From contig NZ_SUNB01000001.1 of NCBI RefSeq assembly GCF_007570825.1, positions 434,001 to 498,000 on the forward strand: 64,000 nucleotides of DNA. The letters are read 5' to 3'. This stretch comes from Pleionea sediminis. GTDB taxonomy: Bacteria > Pseudomonadota > Gammaproteobacteria > Enterobacterales > Kangiellaceae. The notes below the pieces were generated by a model that searched no databases, had not been told where the DNA came from, and saw only the letters and a list, made by a program, of their open reading frames with translations. Position numbers and translations under genes: made by a program. Of this stretch, positions 1-9,406 are shown piece by piece (position 1 is the first letter of the stretch; each line of letters opens with the position of its first letter).

Positions 1-42
1 CCATATTTTTTAAATTCTAACTATTTTATTTTTAGAAATTGG

Positions 43-71
43 AAGCACATCAAATTATCGATGTGCTTTTT
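43..71 (+). terminator. Intrinsic terminator of a gene left of the window
   Basis: A 9-bp perfect stem (AAGCACATC at 43-51 with GATGTGCTT at 60-68) encloses an 8-nt loop and is followed by a run of five T (67-71) on the plus strand. The minus-strand side has no T-run, so it should stop a plus-strand transcript entering from the left. It lies just past the convergent end of the lectin-domain gene. Confidence 0.7.
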
Positions 72-86
72 ATTAGGGAACTTTAA

Positions 87-2216
87 CTAAATGACAATAA
101 TTACTCGATTGACTGGAACCGCTTCGTTCCCCTGAGAGTCACTAACGGAAAATATTAATGCGTAAATACCAGGTGTCGACGTATCTACATTACCACTTAC
201 CTGAATTTGATCGCTAATATCACCGTCCACGTTATCAATTGCCGTTGCACCAAGATCAACATAGGTATCTCCGGCATTAACGTTAACGAATCGAGGGCCA
301 ATGAGTGTTAAGACTGGAGGAATGTCATCTCTGGGTAACGCTTTTTCTCGATAGACAATTTCCAATAGTGGAGCACGCCTTTTCGAACCCTCATAAGATT
401 CGGCTCCTCGTTCTCCATGCCCAGAAATCATAAAGACAAGATTGTTACCACTCTGCCAACCGGATCGATCAACAATTTCTTGAACAATCGTTTTTAAATC
501 GGGTGTTCTTTGTTTAGCTCCAGATTCTCCTCTATGTCTCCATGGTTCAGGATTCCATGCAACAGAGGCATTGGTTTTTACTCGACTGGTTAGATTATAA
601 TAGATACGCTCGAATTGATTTGCGCTATCAACCGCTTCACCATGTATTTCTAACTCAGTACGACAATAACTCGTTTCATCAGTGGCAAACTGAATTGTCG
701 CAGATTCAATAATTGCTCCATTAGGTATATCAATATTCGTAAATCTTAATCCCACATTTTGCACGCCATAATCGTACACCATCTCTAAATCAGAGCTATT
801 GGTATACATGTATCCATCGTACTGTTCTTCTACATCATCAAGTCCGTTGGAAATACGCCGTTGGATCGAAATTAAATCAGAGTTGTTATCGGCACCGGCT
901 TTGATCACTAATGAAATGAGCGCGTCTTTTGATCTTGAACCTCCTCTTCCTCGCGTCTTAAGCTCTCCTGTTGCACCAGTTTCCGTTAGTGTTTTTCCGA
1001 ATACGTAGCCAGCTTCATCTCTACCAGATAACCATCGGAACCTTTCCATTCCGTCAGGGGCTCGAAAATCATTTCGATGTGTTGAGTCGTCAAAGACCAT
1101 AGAAAGCATTAACATATCGCCAGCATTACCGTTAACCGATGGAAAACGACTATCATGACTGTGATCGTTAGATTCCGAGGCTACATCACCAATTGGGTCG
1201 TCATTTTTTGCACCACGCAAAGCCGACATAATAGCCATACCCGTTCTTTTACCATGTAAATCAAAACGATAACGACGATCATCACCCACAGCTAGCGTTC
1301 GATAAAAAACAACAGTCGATAAGTCACGACCATGTCCATGATCGAAACGTGCACAATAATTTCCCCTTACATCAATACAGTCGGGAATCGCATGACATTG
1401 GTACTGCTCATTATAAGATTTAAAACACGATGCACCAGCTGTCCAACCGTCCAATTGAATTGGTAAAACATCATTATCACGACTGAGAAACAGTAATAAT
1501 AAGTCACCCGCTTCTGCATAAGCTGGTACATCAATATTAATATTCCCTCTTTTATCATAATCAGATGTTGAACCAATATGTTGTACACCGGACTGAGGAT
1601 CGCTAGTATCGGTCGGCGGTGTGTTACCAGCGGACCAAACGACATCATCTTCCTTGTATAAAACTAAAGAGCCATTACCATTAAGAACAAGAATACTGGA
1701 GTCTTTACCATCTGTTTGACTTGACCAAACGGCTTTGCCACTCGCATACATCACTAAGTTGCCATCACTTTGAAATATAAAACAATCAGCACCACTGCCA
1801 TCCGTATTCGAAGCCCAAGTCGCATTATCCAGCTCATCATAAATCACTAAGTTTCCATCATGCTGCATTTCTAATCGAAATTTATCGTTTGATGAAATTA
1901 GGCTTTCGCCCGGATTTAGCCATTGATCAGGCTCCAAGCTATTTGCATCTGTCGGCGTATCTGAGTTCTTTAAAAGAACGGCAGAGTCACGGGCTCCTCC
2001 TGTTACTACCAAAAACTTTTCACTCGCACTTAATAAACCTTCGTAATCTACTGCAACTTCTTCAGAATTATCCGTCCGCATTTTATCCTTTACCTCGATA
2101 GATTTTATCTTCGATATAGACGAATCTAAAAGGTAATCCGTTGCGTGTGACACACTGTGTGCCAAAACGCCAATTAAAAATATAATCATTCTTGCAATTT
2201 GAGTAAGCGACAACAT
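87..2216 (-). CDS. Secreted B-lectin / DNRLRE-like / DUF5011 multidomain protein
   Basis: A 709-residue exported protein. I start it at the ATG at 2216, not 54 nt upstream, because GAGAGGAG lies just before this ATG and it opens a clean signal peptide (hydrophobic stretch LIGVLAHSVSHA). Residues about 93-198 are a bulb-type mannose-binding lectin domain with two canonical QxDxNxVxY-type repeats (QHDGNLVIY, QSDGNLVMY) and one diverged repeat. A jelly-roll-like segment of unknown family follows (about 205-440). Residues about 455-627 resemble the DNRLRE/CBM96-like class, including the stretch WNPEPWRHRGESGAKQRTPD. The C-terminus (about 635-709) is a DUF5011/HYR Ig-like domain (PPVLTLIGP, DNVDGDIS, GIYALIFSVSDSQGN). 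The likely role is binding surface glycans or polysaccharide. No catalytic motif is visible, so ligand and function are inference. It is monocistronic, with an intergenic region on its promoter side. Confidence 0.8.
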   Translation of the reverse strand: MLSLTQIARMIIFLIGVLAHSVSHATDYLLDSSISKIKSIEVKDKMRTDNSEEVAVDYEGLLSASEKFLVVTGGARDSAVLLKNSDTPTDANSLEPDQWLNPGESLISSNDKFRLEMQHDGNLVIYDELDNATWASNTDGSGADCFIFQSDGNLVMYASGKAVWSSQTDGKDSSILVLNGNGSLVLYKEDDVVWSAGNTPPTDTSDPQSGVQHIGSTSDYDKRGNINIDVPAYAEAGDLLLLFLSRDNDVLPIQLDGWTAGASCFKSYNEQYQCHAIPDCIDVRGNYCARFDHGHGRDLSTVVFYRTLAVGDDRRYRFDLHGKRTGMAIMSALRGAKNDDPIGDVASESNDHSHDSRFPSVNGNAGDMLMLSMVFDDSTHRNDFRAPDGMERFRWLSGRDEAGYVFGKTLTETGATGELKTRGRGGSRSKDALISLVIKAGADNNSDLISIQRRISNGLDDVEEQYDGYMYTNSSDLEMVYDYGVQNVGLRFTNIDIPNGAIIESATIQFATDETSYCRTELEIHGEAVDSANQFERIYYNLTSRVKTNASVAWNPEPWRHRGESGAKQRTPDLKTIVQEIVDRSGWQSGNNLVFMISGHGERGAESYEGSKRRAPLLEIVYREKALPRDDIPPVLTLIGPRFVNVNAGDTYVDLGATAIDNVDGDISDQIQVSGNVDTSTPGIYALIFSVSDSQGNEAVPVNRVIIVI

Positions 2217-2536
2217 GGATAACTCCTCTCTTAACGCATGGAAACAACACCGAAATGGTGAAGACCTCAAAGAAAACCTGCGTTATTAAGTATGGTGAGA
2301 TATGAGCTAAAATTTTGCGACAGAGTTTTTAAACTTGAAAACGCACATCACACTTTGCGTTTGAATATGTGTGACGGTTCATTATAAAAGAGGTTATGTT
2401 TTATATTATGAGATTTATTGCAATTGGTAGATAAAGCCTAATTAAACAGGCGGTCGATAATTTTTAATTCCAACATCATTGTTAATTTAGGGGTTTTAAT
2501 ACATTTAAATTGTTCTATAACTTAATCATAACCACT
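2217..2536. other. Intergenic region upstream of the lectin-domain gene
   Basis: AT-rich spacer between the EVE gene (upstream on the minus strand) and the lectin gene. It must hold the minus-strand promoter of the lectin gene. A TATAAT hexamer occurs on the minus strand near 2382-2387, but its -35 is poor. I see no ORF, tRNA or strong hairpin here. Confidence 0.4.
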
Positions 2537-2995
2537 CTAGTTCGAGTAGGTAATTATATGATCCCATTCTTTCTTTTTAACGGGTTGAATCGATAACCTG
2601 CCTTGCTTTATAAGTACCATATCTAAAAGTTTAAGGTCTGACTTTAACTGTTTAAGCGTTATAATAGAATTAAAATTTTCGATAAAAGCCACATCGAAAC
2701 AATACCATCTGGGATTTTCTCGATTACTTTTAATATCAAAATAAGCACTATTACTATCGAATTGATCTTCATCGATGTAAGCAGATCGAGTTACCTTTGC
2801 AATACCTGCAATCCCGACATTTTTACAACTACTGTGATAAATAAATGCAAGGTCATCAATTTTGATTTCATCTCGAATAATATTTCGAGCTTGATAATTT
2901 CGAATTCCATTCCAGCGCTCCGAACGAGGTGCTATTTTTTCCAAGTCGTCAATACTGAACTCGTCGGGTTCTGTTTTTAGTAACCAATAGTTCAT
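2537..2995 (-). CDS. EVE domain-containing protein
   Basis: 152 residues, the normal length for a stand-alone EVE domain (PUA-like fold, thymocyte nuclear protein 1 family). It opens with the family signature MNYWLLKTEPDEFSIDDL and continues with RWNGIRNYQARN, a DLAFIYHSS strand and GIAGIAKV. EVE domains are thought to read modified bases in DNA or RNA; the bacterial ligand is not known from this sequence. It is monocistronic on the minus strand, downstream of and in line with the M4 protease, from which a hairpin at 3076-3110 separates it. Family assignment is firm; function is family inference. Confidence 0.9.
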   Translation of the reverse strand: MNYWLLKTEPDEFSIDDLEKIAPRSERWNGIRNYQARNIIRDEIKIDDLAFIYHSSCKNVGIAGIAKVTRSAYIDEDQFDSNSAYFDIKSNRENPRWYCFDVAFIENFNSIITLKQLKSDLKLLDMVLIKQGRLSIQPVKKKEWDHIITYSN

Positions 2996-3075
2996 AGGAA
3001 AAGGGTTTGATATTAAAAATTTAAATCATAATAACACGTCATACTTTAATAAAAGAAATTTAAAGCCATTAAATA

Positions 3076-3110
3076 CTACTGGCAATAGTCTATAAACTTA
3101 TTGCCAGTAG
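3076..3110 (-). terminator. 12-bp hairpin behind the M4 protease gene
   Basis: A perfect 12-bp stem (CTACTGGCAATA at 3076-3087 with TATTGCCAGTAG at 3099-3110) with an 11-nt loop starts 9 nt after the stop of the M4 gene. On the minus strand it is followed by the T-rich but broken tract TATTTAAT. It is therefore a probable, imperfect intrinsic terminator. Confidence 0.6.
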
Positions 3111-3118
3111 CTGTTTCT

Positions 3119-5299
3119 TTAGCGAGTTCCTTTAATTGTTAAAGTAACCCCAGAGCTTGGGGAGTAACCTCTGAGACCAATATACCAGCTCCCTTCCGGA
3201 GAAGAAAAATCACAAGATTCCTCATTACCCCAGCGATAAGGTCGACAGTCAAAGTTACTAGTTGAAGGTTGACTATCTTTTAACACATATAAGTCAACAT
3301 CGCCTGCTCCACCAGAAGTCGAAATCGATAGATTTTGATACCCATCTGGAACAGTCACTCGATAGTACTTCCATTCATTCTGCGCAAGAGTAATATCAGA
3401 GTACACCTGATCGACTTGATCCGGAATTATGGAAAATCTACCGACCAAACTAACGTCTGAGAAACTACGATATCCCCTGACCACAACGTAAAAATAATAA
3501 CCTGGTTCAGTCAAACCAACTTGGCCACCAGTCGGTGACAAAGTACACAATTCACTGTTACCTTTTTTGTAAGGGCGGCAATCATAACTAGAAGTCGTTG
3601 GTATTTCATTTTCTTTAACGTATAAGTCAGCGTCGCCCGAGCCTCCATAAATTTCAAAAGAGACCTGCGTCGAATCGTAAGGAGCCCACATTGAAAAAAT
3701 CAGTTCTTCACCTGCATTACCAGACAATCCATTCACCGGAACTCCATGGCGTAATGAATCAGCTCGACAATAATCAGGAGGGCTGTTGGGAAAGACTCCG
3801 ACCGCAGAAAAGGCTTCATCAACAACACAAGTATCATATCCTAAGTCCATAGCGGCAATTCGAACAGCCTCTGCTGCAGTTACCCAATCTACGCTCTCTG
3901 TCCAGTAGTACATATTTGCTCGTGCAAATATTTGAAACGCTTTCTTTAAGTTCCAATATTCACTGGTTGCAATTAAGTAAAAAGCCTTATTGAAAACACC
4001 TGCTGAATAATGAACATCCATGTCATCGGTATAATCAGATGCGTTAGCAATGGATTGACCATCTCGAGTGGGTTCATCCATGTAGCGAATAGCTCGTCCT
4101 GCCTGCTTGAATAAATCAGCACCAACCGCCCAATCGTTTGAGTTATTAATATAATGCTCTAGTGTTTCACCAACCATATCCGAGAAACTCTCATTTAATC
4201 CTCCACTCTGACCCTCATACATTAAATTTGAATGCTGAATGGTAAATCCATGAGACATTTCGTGAGCAACCAAATCCATCGATGCAAAACTGAAGAGAGT
4301 TTGACCACCGTCCCCCATGTAGAATGAATCGCCTGACCAAAATGCATTTTTAAAATTTTGACCATAGTTAAGTTTCATTTTTACTTGAAAGGGTAAAACA
4401 TCAACACCTATCCAGTCTCGATACATCGCGTAAACTTGTGTCGCGAAAAAGTGAGCATCATTAATTGGTGAATAGGCGCCATTTATAGGCGGAGGACTAT
4501 TTTCAGGGCAGCCAAAAGTGTAAGCGTCATTGCCTTGCCTATTCCCTTCCAAGTCAATTGTTCGAACGTCATTATTTTCCATAATACACAGAGCACCTTC
4601 CTGTCTTACCTTTAGGAAATCATAATCTGTTCCATATTCATATCGACCAATACGCTCATTACCTCCAGGCCCTGTTGCATCAAAGTGTAATAAGGAATCT
4701 CGATACTTCAAAACTTGACCATTGTGAGCGTCGATTTCAAAGTAAGGCTTTGAGGGAGAATCTCCATGAATTAGAAAAGAAATTTGATAGACTAATCTAG
4801 CTTTATTTCTAGAATCTAAGCCTATCGCTAATCCCTGCTTAATGTCTTCAACATCGATAAAGTCAAACACCTGCTTATTATTTTCAGAGTGCCATTGTTT
4901 AACTAAAAGAAGCGCTTTCTTTTTCGAAATGGTTGGCTCTAAGTTAAGATTATCAGTATCGATTTTTCTTATTATTGAACCAAAAGCGCTGGACACTTCA
5001 CCTTTATCATTTATCTTGAGGACAGCGGATTCATTAATAACAGGAAGTCCTTTATAATATTGTCGATACCGAGAATAGGTGAAACCATTCTCTGCATGCT
5101 GTTTAATTATCTCCAGTTTATTCGAAGGCGTTAATCCTAAAAGCCGCCCCGGTGAATGATAAATAATAGGCGATGACTTAGAAAGTGTATTCAGATATTC
5201 AGTTTTATCTAATAATTGTTCTCTTTCAGCACTCGTTACATTTGTAGAAAAAATGACACCAACAAACGCACAAAGAGAGATGTATTTAGTATTTTTCAT
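3119..5299 (-). CDS. Secreted M4 (thermolysin/vibriolysin-like) metalloprotease with two PPC domains
   Basis: A 726-residue preproprotease. The signal peptide runs to about residue 24 (FVGVIFSTNVTSA). An FTP/PepSY propeptide follows to about 200, then the M4 catalytic domain (about 205-515). Zinc ligands are H346 and H350 in HEMSH and E370 in GGLNESFSDM; E347 is the catalytic base, and the second-shell His is H430 in MDVHYSAGVFNKAF. Two C-terminal PPC (bacterial pre-peptidase) domains, about 530-625 and 635-726, each carry a GxGDxDLYV core (GGSGDADLYV, GGAGDVDLYV) and a CRPY..G..E.C pair. Such proteases are secreted by type II secretion, self-process and degrade extracellular protein; PPC domains are usually removed or aid substrate binding. 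The start has GGAGA just upstream. It diverges from the VOC gene across 253 bp. The call is very secure; its substrate is not deducible. Confidence 0.96.
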   Translation of the reverse strand: MKNTKYISLCAFVGVIFSTNVTSAEREQLLDKTEYLNTLSKSSPIIYHSPGRLLGLTPSNKLEIIKQHAENGFTYSRYRQYYKGLPVINESAVLKINDKGEVSSAFGSIIRKIDTDNLNLEPTISKKKALLLVKQWHSENNKQVFDFIDVEDIKQGLAIGLDSRNKARLVYQISFLIHGDSPSKPYFEIDAHNGQVLKYRDSLLHFDATGPGGNERIGRYEYGTDYDFLKVRQEGALCIMENNDVRTIDLEGNRQGNDAYTFGCPENSPPPINGAYSPINDAHFFATQVYAMYRDWIGVDVLPFQVKMKLNYGQNFKNAFWSGDSFYMGDGGQTLFSFASMDLVAHEMSHGFTIQHSNLMYEGQSGGLNESFSDMVGETLEHYINNSNDWAVGADLFKQAGRAIRYMDEPTRDGQSIANASDYTDDMDVHYSAGVFNKAFYLIATSEYWNLKKAFQIFARANMYYWTESVDWVTAAEAVRIAAMDLGYDTCVVDEAFSAVGVFPNSPPDYCRADSLRHGVPVNGLSGNAGEELIFSMWAPYDSTQVSFEIYGGSGDADLYVKENEIPTTSSYDCRPYKKGNSELCTLSPTGGQVGLTEPGYYFYVVVRGYRSFSDVSLVGRFSIIPDQVDQVYSDITLAQNEWKYYRVTVPDGYQNLSISTSGGAGDVDLYVLKDSQPSTSNFDCRPYRWGNEESCDFSSPEGSWYIGLRGYSPSSGVTLTIKGTR

Positions 5300-5552
5300 A
5301 TTATCTCCAATTGTGGTTAGAACGTTTTAATTTTGCTTTAACAAGAAATATCTGTCCTTGAGAAAACTTTCGTAGAATAGTTGTCTATTTTTTTTACCAC
5401 AATGGAATTGGTATAATTACCACTTTTTCTCGAAAAATTATTACATATTCGTTATAGCCAAGACTGAAGCCATTCACATAAACTCGGATTATTATCGATA
5501 TAAATGATAAATTCTTCTATCAGAAAAAAATTACTTATTTAGGGCATTTAGA

Positions 5553-6008
5553 ATGTATAAAGAAAAATCAACTATGACATTATCCCCTTTCCATTTAGCC
5601 ATTCAGGTTAGAGACTTAGCTGAGGCGAAAGATTTTTATGGAAATAAACTAGAGTTTGCAATGGGGAGAAGTTCTGAGCACTGGGTTGACTTTAACATGT
5701 ACGGCCATCAACTGGTGACACACTTAAACCCCAATATTGGAAAAACAGGAACAGTCGCTGCTATCTCTAATCAAGTAGACGGTCATGGTGTTCCGGTTCC
5801 TCATTTCGGCGTTATACTAACCCTCGAAGACTGGACAAAACTTGCCGATAAACTATCCTCGGTGATTGACAATTTTATTATAGAACCTTATGTGCGTTTT
5901 AAAGATCAACCCGGAGAACAGGGGACTCTCTTTTTTAAAGATCCTTCAGGCAATGCACTTGAATTTAAAGGATTCAAAAACATAGAAGAGGAGCTTTTCA
6001 AAACTTAA
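5553..6008 (+). CDS. VOC (glyoxalase/bleomycin-resistance fold) family protein
   Basis: 151 residues from the ATG at 5553; an ATG seven codons downstream (MTLSPFHLAIQVRDL) may be the true start, since family members usually begin right before FHLAIQV. The two beta-alpha-beta-beta-beta modules of the VOC fold are visible: FHLAIQVRDLAEAKDFYGNK and VPVPHFGVILTLEDW, ending with FFKDPSGNALEFKGF. Metal-ligand candidates are H in FHLAIQV, H in PHFGV and E in LEFKG, which suggests a metal-dependent enzyme (dioxygenase- or lyase-like), but no specific reaction can be assigned. It is monocistronic and convergent with yfbR, 23 bp away. Confidence 0.88.
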   Translation: MYKEKSTMTLSPFHLAIQVRDLAEAKDFYGNKLEFAMGRSSEHWVDFNMYGHQLVTHLNPNIGKTGTVAAISNQVDGHGVPVPHFGVILTLEDWTKLADKLSSVIDNFIIEPYVRFKDQPGEQGTLFFKDPSGNALEFKGFKNIEEELFKT

Positions 6009-6031
6009 CTTTCTATTTAACGCCCCCTAGC

Positions 6032-6616
6032 TCACACAAGCAATTCATCGAGAGTTAAATTGTAGCTATCGATAAATGTTTCGATAAAATACTTAACTTC
6101 TGGCAAATCGATAGCTTTCACTCTCTGCTTAATTTGCTCTTCCGCTTTAACAAATTCCTGATTTCCTGCAGCTACTTCCATTTGGCACTTAATAAAGGCA
6201 GATATGGTATCAGCTGCTTTTATGATAACGTGGTTTTCGGCGGATACCTTTTCTTCTATTAATACAGATTCAAAGTCGGGCTTTAATTCTTCAGGAAGTA
6301 AACTTAAAAGCTCTTGTTCGGCTTGTCGTTCTATCGACTTGTAGGCTTGAGTTATATCTTTAGAGTGATACTTGATGGGAGAAGGCATATCGCCAGTAAT
6401 GACTTCGCTACAATCATGGTACATAGCAGCTACCGCAATAGCATTAGCATCTAACTTACCACCAAACTTTCGATTTTTAATTACGGCCAATGTATGAGCA
6501 ATTGTCGCTACCTCCCAACTATGCTCCATCACATTCTCAGTAACAGTATTACGTTTTAATCCCCAACGATGTAACCAGCGGATTTTACTGATGTAGGCAA
6601 AGAAATGACTTTTCAT
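6032..6616 (-). CDS. yfbR: 5'-deoxynucleotidase YfbR (HD domain)
   Basis: 194 residues, the usual YfbR length (E. coli about 199). It carries the HD-family metal and catalytic motifs: H in VMEHSWEVA, HD in AAMYHDCSEVITGDMPSPIKY, and D in IKAADTISAFIKC. The GDMPSPIKY stretch is characteristic of YfbR, which removes the 5' phosphate from deoxyribonucleoside monophosphates in dNTP pool control and, in thymineless growth, supplies dUMP routes. It is cytoplasmic with no signal peptide. It lies downstream of the diguanylate cyclase gene in the same direction (72 nt gap), but no functional link is apparent. Confidence 0.95.
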   Translation of the reverse strand: MKSHFFAYISKIRWLHRWGLKRNTVTENVMEHSWEVATIAHTLAVIKNRKFGGKLDANAIAVAAMYHDCSEVITGDMPSPIKYHSKDITQAYKSIERQAEQELLSLLPEELKPDFESVLIEEKVSAENHVIIKAADTISAFIKCQMEVAAGNQEFVKAEEQIKQRVKAIDLPEVKYFIETFIDSYNLTLDELLV

Positions 6617-6688
6617 TTAGGCTAGCTCACACTTCAAAATTGATAATAAAATAGTAATGAAAAACAAAGATATGATGATACTAACAAA

Positions 6689-8257
6689 TTATGCGTGCTC
6701 CGCAAAAAAAACATATTTTTCGGGTTGGCTATGCTTTAAAGCTTTAGCCTGATACATCGCTTTATCGGCGCGTCGAATCAGTGTTTCTAAATCGGTGCAG
6801 GTATCAGGGTAAAATGAGACACCCATGCTTGCACCAATATCAACGGCGGTATCATGACTTTCTAACTGAATAGGCTCTTTCAATGCTTCACGAAAATTTT
6901 GCAACACTCGTTTTACAGAAAATTCATTGATGTCTTTAAGTACATAAACAAATTCATCACCGCCCCAACGACCCGCCAAATCATCTTTACGAATAACTTT
7001 ATTCATTAGCTGTCCGACATATTTCAATACTGCGTCACCTGCGTCATGACCATAGACATCATTGACTTGTTTAAAACCGTTTAAGTCGATAAGTACAAAT
7101 GCAAATGGTGTCCCCTTATGAGCAAGAAAGTTAATCTCTTTTTCAATAGCTGAGCGGTTGTAGAGATCAGTCAACGCATCAATATGAGCTTGTTTGCTCA
7201 ATTGCTCTAACTGGTTGTGACGCCGAGTAACGTCATGAAGAGTAACTTGATAATAAAGCTGTTTATAGTCTGAGTAAATTTTAGTAACAACAACCTGCAT
7301 CCATAAGCTATCGCCACCAACAGTTCGAGTTTGGAACTCTCCCGTTGCAACATCTGCAGAATCGAGCTGACGACTAATTTCAACTTGGTATTCATCTTCG
7401 TTTACGAATATTCGCTTTAACATTTGGCCAGCTTCGTCTTGTTGAATCTTTTCATCTAGGCTATCAATTAACTTTTCATAGGCCAAATTTCGCAGCACAA
7501 TCTCGCCACTTTCTGTCAATAAGGTCGTTGGTGCTATGGAACTTTCAAATACAAGCTGAAACTTTGATTCCAACTCTCCTATTTGATCGCGCAGTGATCG
7601 CTCTTGCATAAATTGCTTTTCCGTTTTATCGAGTAGTGCATTGACATCACATACTAATTGACCAATTTCACTATGTTCATGAAATCCAGGCACCTTAAGA
7701 CGGGCTGGTGTTCCGGGCACTATCTCGTGCAAAGCTTCACCGGTTTTCGTCATTGGATGAGTAATTAGAAAATAGCAAATGATAATTGCCAACGCAGTCA
7801 TTGAAACGGTTAAGATCAATAAATTAATAGCATTCGCATAAGCAATTTCAACGGCGTTGGCTCTGATATTTGAAAAGTTAGGGTACACCTTGAGCTTTCC
7901 AACAGTCTCACCTTGATTAAAAGGATGAGCAATATCAAATACAATAACCGCTCTTGATTGTATGGTTTCAGCACCGACCATTATTGCGTCATTTTCGATC
8001 GCAGCTTCATCGACGGTTGAGTCAGTTAATAATCCTTTAATTACATCACTGGCGAGCTCTTCATCGTTAAGAAAGGCAGCAGCCGAAGCCGCTGAAGAGA
8101 CGGCTTTCACTAATTGTTCTATCGATCCATAAGCTTCATCAAGCTCGTCATTAAGTGTTGTTTGGTAAAAGTTGTAGGCGACCAATGCCCCAATGAGCAC
8201 CCCAATGGTCAAAGTAACTAAAGCTAAACGAGTTAATAAACTGAGCCGACTGACCAA
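6689..8257 (-). CDS. Membrane diguanylate cyclase (periplasmic sensor-HAMP-PAS-GGDEF)
   Basis: 522 residues starting at TTG (8257); no ATG precedes the first membrane helix, and TTG keeps the positively charged start MVSRLSLLTR. TM1 is about 8-28, a periplasmic CHASE8-like sensor about 30-140, TM2 about 142-165 and HAMP about 165-225. A PAS-like domain (about 228-345) precedes the C-terminal GGDEF domain (about 355-515) with intact GRWGGDEFVYV. It should therefore make c-di-GMP from two GTP in response to a periplasmic or envelope cue. An RxxD inhibitory site is not obvious before GGDEF, so feedback inhibition may be weak. It stands alone, facing a 500-bp non-coding region. Cyclase activity is secure by motif; the signal is unknown. 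Confidence 0.93.
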   Translation of the reverse strand: MVSRLSLLTRLALVTLTIGVLIGALVAYNFYQTTLNDELDEAYGSIEQLVKAVSSAASAAAFLNDEELASDVIKGLLTDSTVDEAAIENDAIMVGAETIQSRAVIVFDIAHPFNQGETVGKLKVYPNFSNIRANAVEIAYANAINLLILTVSMTALAIIICYFLITHPMTKTGEALHEIVPGTPARLKVPGFHEHSEIGQLVCDVNALLDKTEKQFMQERSLRDQIGELESKFQLVFESSIAPTTLLTESGEIVLRNLAYEKLIDSLDEKIQQDEAGQMLKRIFVNEDEYQVEISRQLDSADVATGEFQTRTVGGDSLWMQVVVTKIYSDYKQLYYQVTLHDVTRRHNQLEQLSKQAHIDALTDLYNRSAIEKEINFLAHKGTPFAFVLIDLNGFKQVNDVYGHDAGDAVLKYVGQLMNKVIRKDDLAGRWGGDEFVYVLKDINEFSVKRVLQNFREALKEPIQLESHDTAVDIGASMGVSFYPDTCTDLETLIRRADKAMYQAKALKHSQPEKYVFFAEHA

Positions 8258-8757
8258 TAACCTACACCAAATTAAAATTCATTGATAAGTCACACCCAAC
8301 GAGACTTAACAAATTTTTCCCAATTAGAGGATGACTTAGTGCTAACCCTGTTTGATTTCCAATTTACAGGATAATCAGGGTACGAAAAACTATGAGAAAT
8401 ACCGTTTTGTCATTAGCAATATTTTCGCCCAAGCCTAAATCGAAAAACCTTCTCTATCGTAGAAAATCTAAAGTACCTAATTGAACATAAGTGGCTTAAC
8501 GAATGACATCGCAAGTACCGAAGATTTCTCTTTTAGCATAGAACAAAGGCTAGTTAATTCAAGTAATTACGAGCGAACATAAACATTTGAACGAGTAAAT
8601 TAAGGCATTCTTTTGAGATGCTCACTCATAGATATATGAGATAACTGAGACTCCCTCTCGTATAGATTTTCGCTAACCTCACGAAATATAAGCAGAAGTA
8701 AAACCCTGACGATTACATGTTACAATCTGCGCTCATAAAAAATAGTAAGATAGTCTA
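8258..8757. other. 500-bp divergent intergenic region
   Basis: Non-coding spacer between the diguanylate cyclase (minus) and the LysE exporter (plus), long for this gene-dense window. I find no ORF with a credible start, no tRNA and no terminator. A small hairpin CTCATA-gata-TATGAG lies at 8625-8640. The right end holds the extended -10 listed separately. The central 300 bp remain unexplained. Confidence 0.5.
8718..8726 (+). promoter_or_regulatory. Extended -10 promoter of the LysE gene
   Basis: TGtTACAAT (TGn plus TACAAT, one mismatch to TATAAT) ends 31 bp before the GTG start. No good -35 lies 17 bp upstream, as is typical of extended -10 promoters. It predicts transcription from about 8733 and a leader of about 25 nt. 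Confidence 0.5.
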
Positions 8758-9378
8758 GTGATCGATACAACTTTAATTCTTCTTTTCATTCCCACATTTA
8801 TGGTCATTTCCGCAACTCCGGGAATGTGCATGACGTTAGCACTTACTTTGGGTATGAGCGTTGGCATTAAAAGAACATTATGGATGATGTGGGGAGAACT
8901 CATAGGGGTTGCACTAGTCTCTGTTTTGGCCGTTGTTGGAGTTGCCAGTGTGATGCTGAATTACCCTTCAGTATTTGTGGTTTTAAAATATCTCGGGGGT
9001 GCTTATCTAATTTATCTCGGAATTCAGATGTGGCAATCTCGGGGGAAAATGGCCATTAACATTAATAATGACACCTCGATCATTGCAGGAAAGCAACTCA
9101 TGATCCAGGGTTTTGTTACTGCAATTGCTAACCCGAAAGGTTGGGCGTTCACTATATCGCTTTTACCCTCATTTATAAATCCACAACTCCCGATGGCACC
9201 TCAACTCACTTTGCTGGTTATCATTATCCTGATGAGTGAGTTTCTGTTTCTGATGCTCTACGCATCTGGTGGCAATGCATTGAGAAAACTCTTAGAGGAA
9301 AGCAGTAAAGTTGTCTTGATCAATCGATTGTCAGGAACCTTGATGATCGCCGTTGGTTGTTGGCTTGCACTCAGTTAG
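8758..9378 (+). CDS. LysE/RhtB family amino-acid exporter
   Basis: 206 residues from a GTG start, the standard RhtB length. The N-terminal helix carries the family motif around SATPGMCMTLALTLGMSVGIKR (shown in part), followed by LGGAYLIYLGIQMW and a second-half NPKGWAFTISLLPSF motif, which is typical of LysE-type carriers. About six TM helices are predicted. These inner-membrane proteins export amino acids or derivatives by proton exchange; the substrate cannot be read from sequence. A start further upstream is unlikely because the first TM begins at residue 5. It is convergent with the XRE regulator (28 bp). Confidence 0.92.
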   Translation: MIDTTLILLFIPTFMVISATPGMCMTLALTLGMSVGIKRTLWMMWGELIGVALVSVLAVVGVASVMLNYPSVFVVLKYLGGAYLIYLGIQMWQSRGKMAININNDTSIIAGKQLMIQGFVTAIANPKGWAFTISLLPSFINPQLPMAPQLTLLVIIILMSEFLFLMLYASGGNALRKLLEESSKVVLINRLSGTLMIAVGCWLALS

Positions 9379-9406
9379 AGCGCCTGACAATCCTAGTATT
9401 CTTTAA

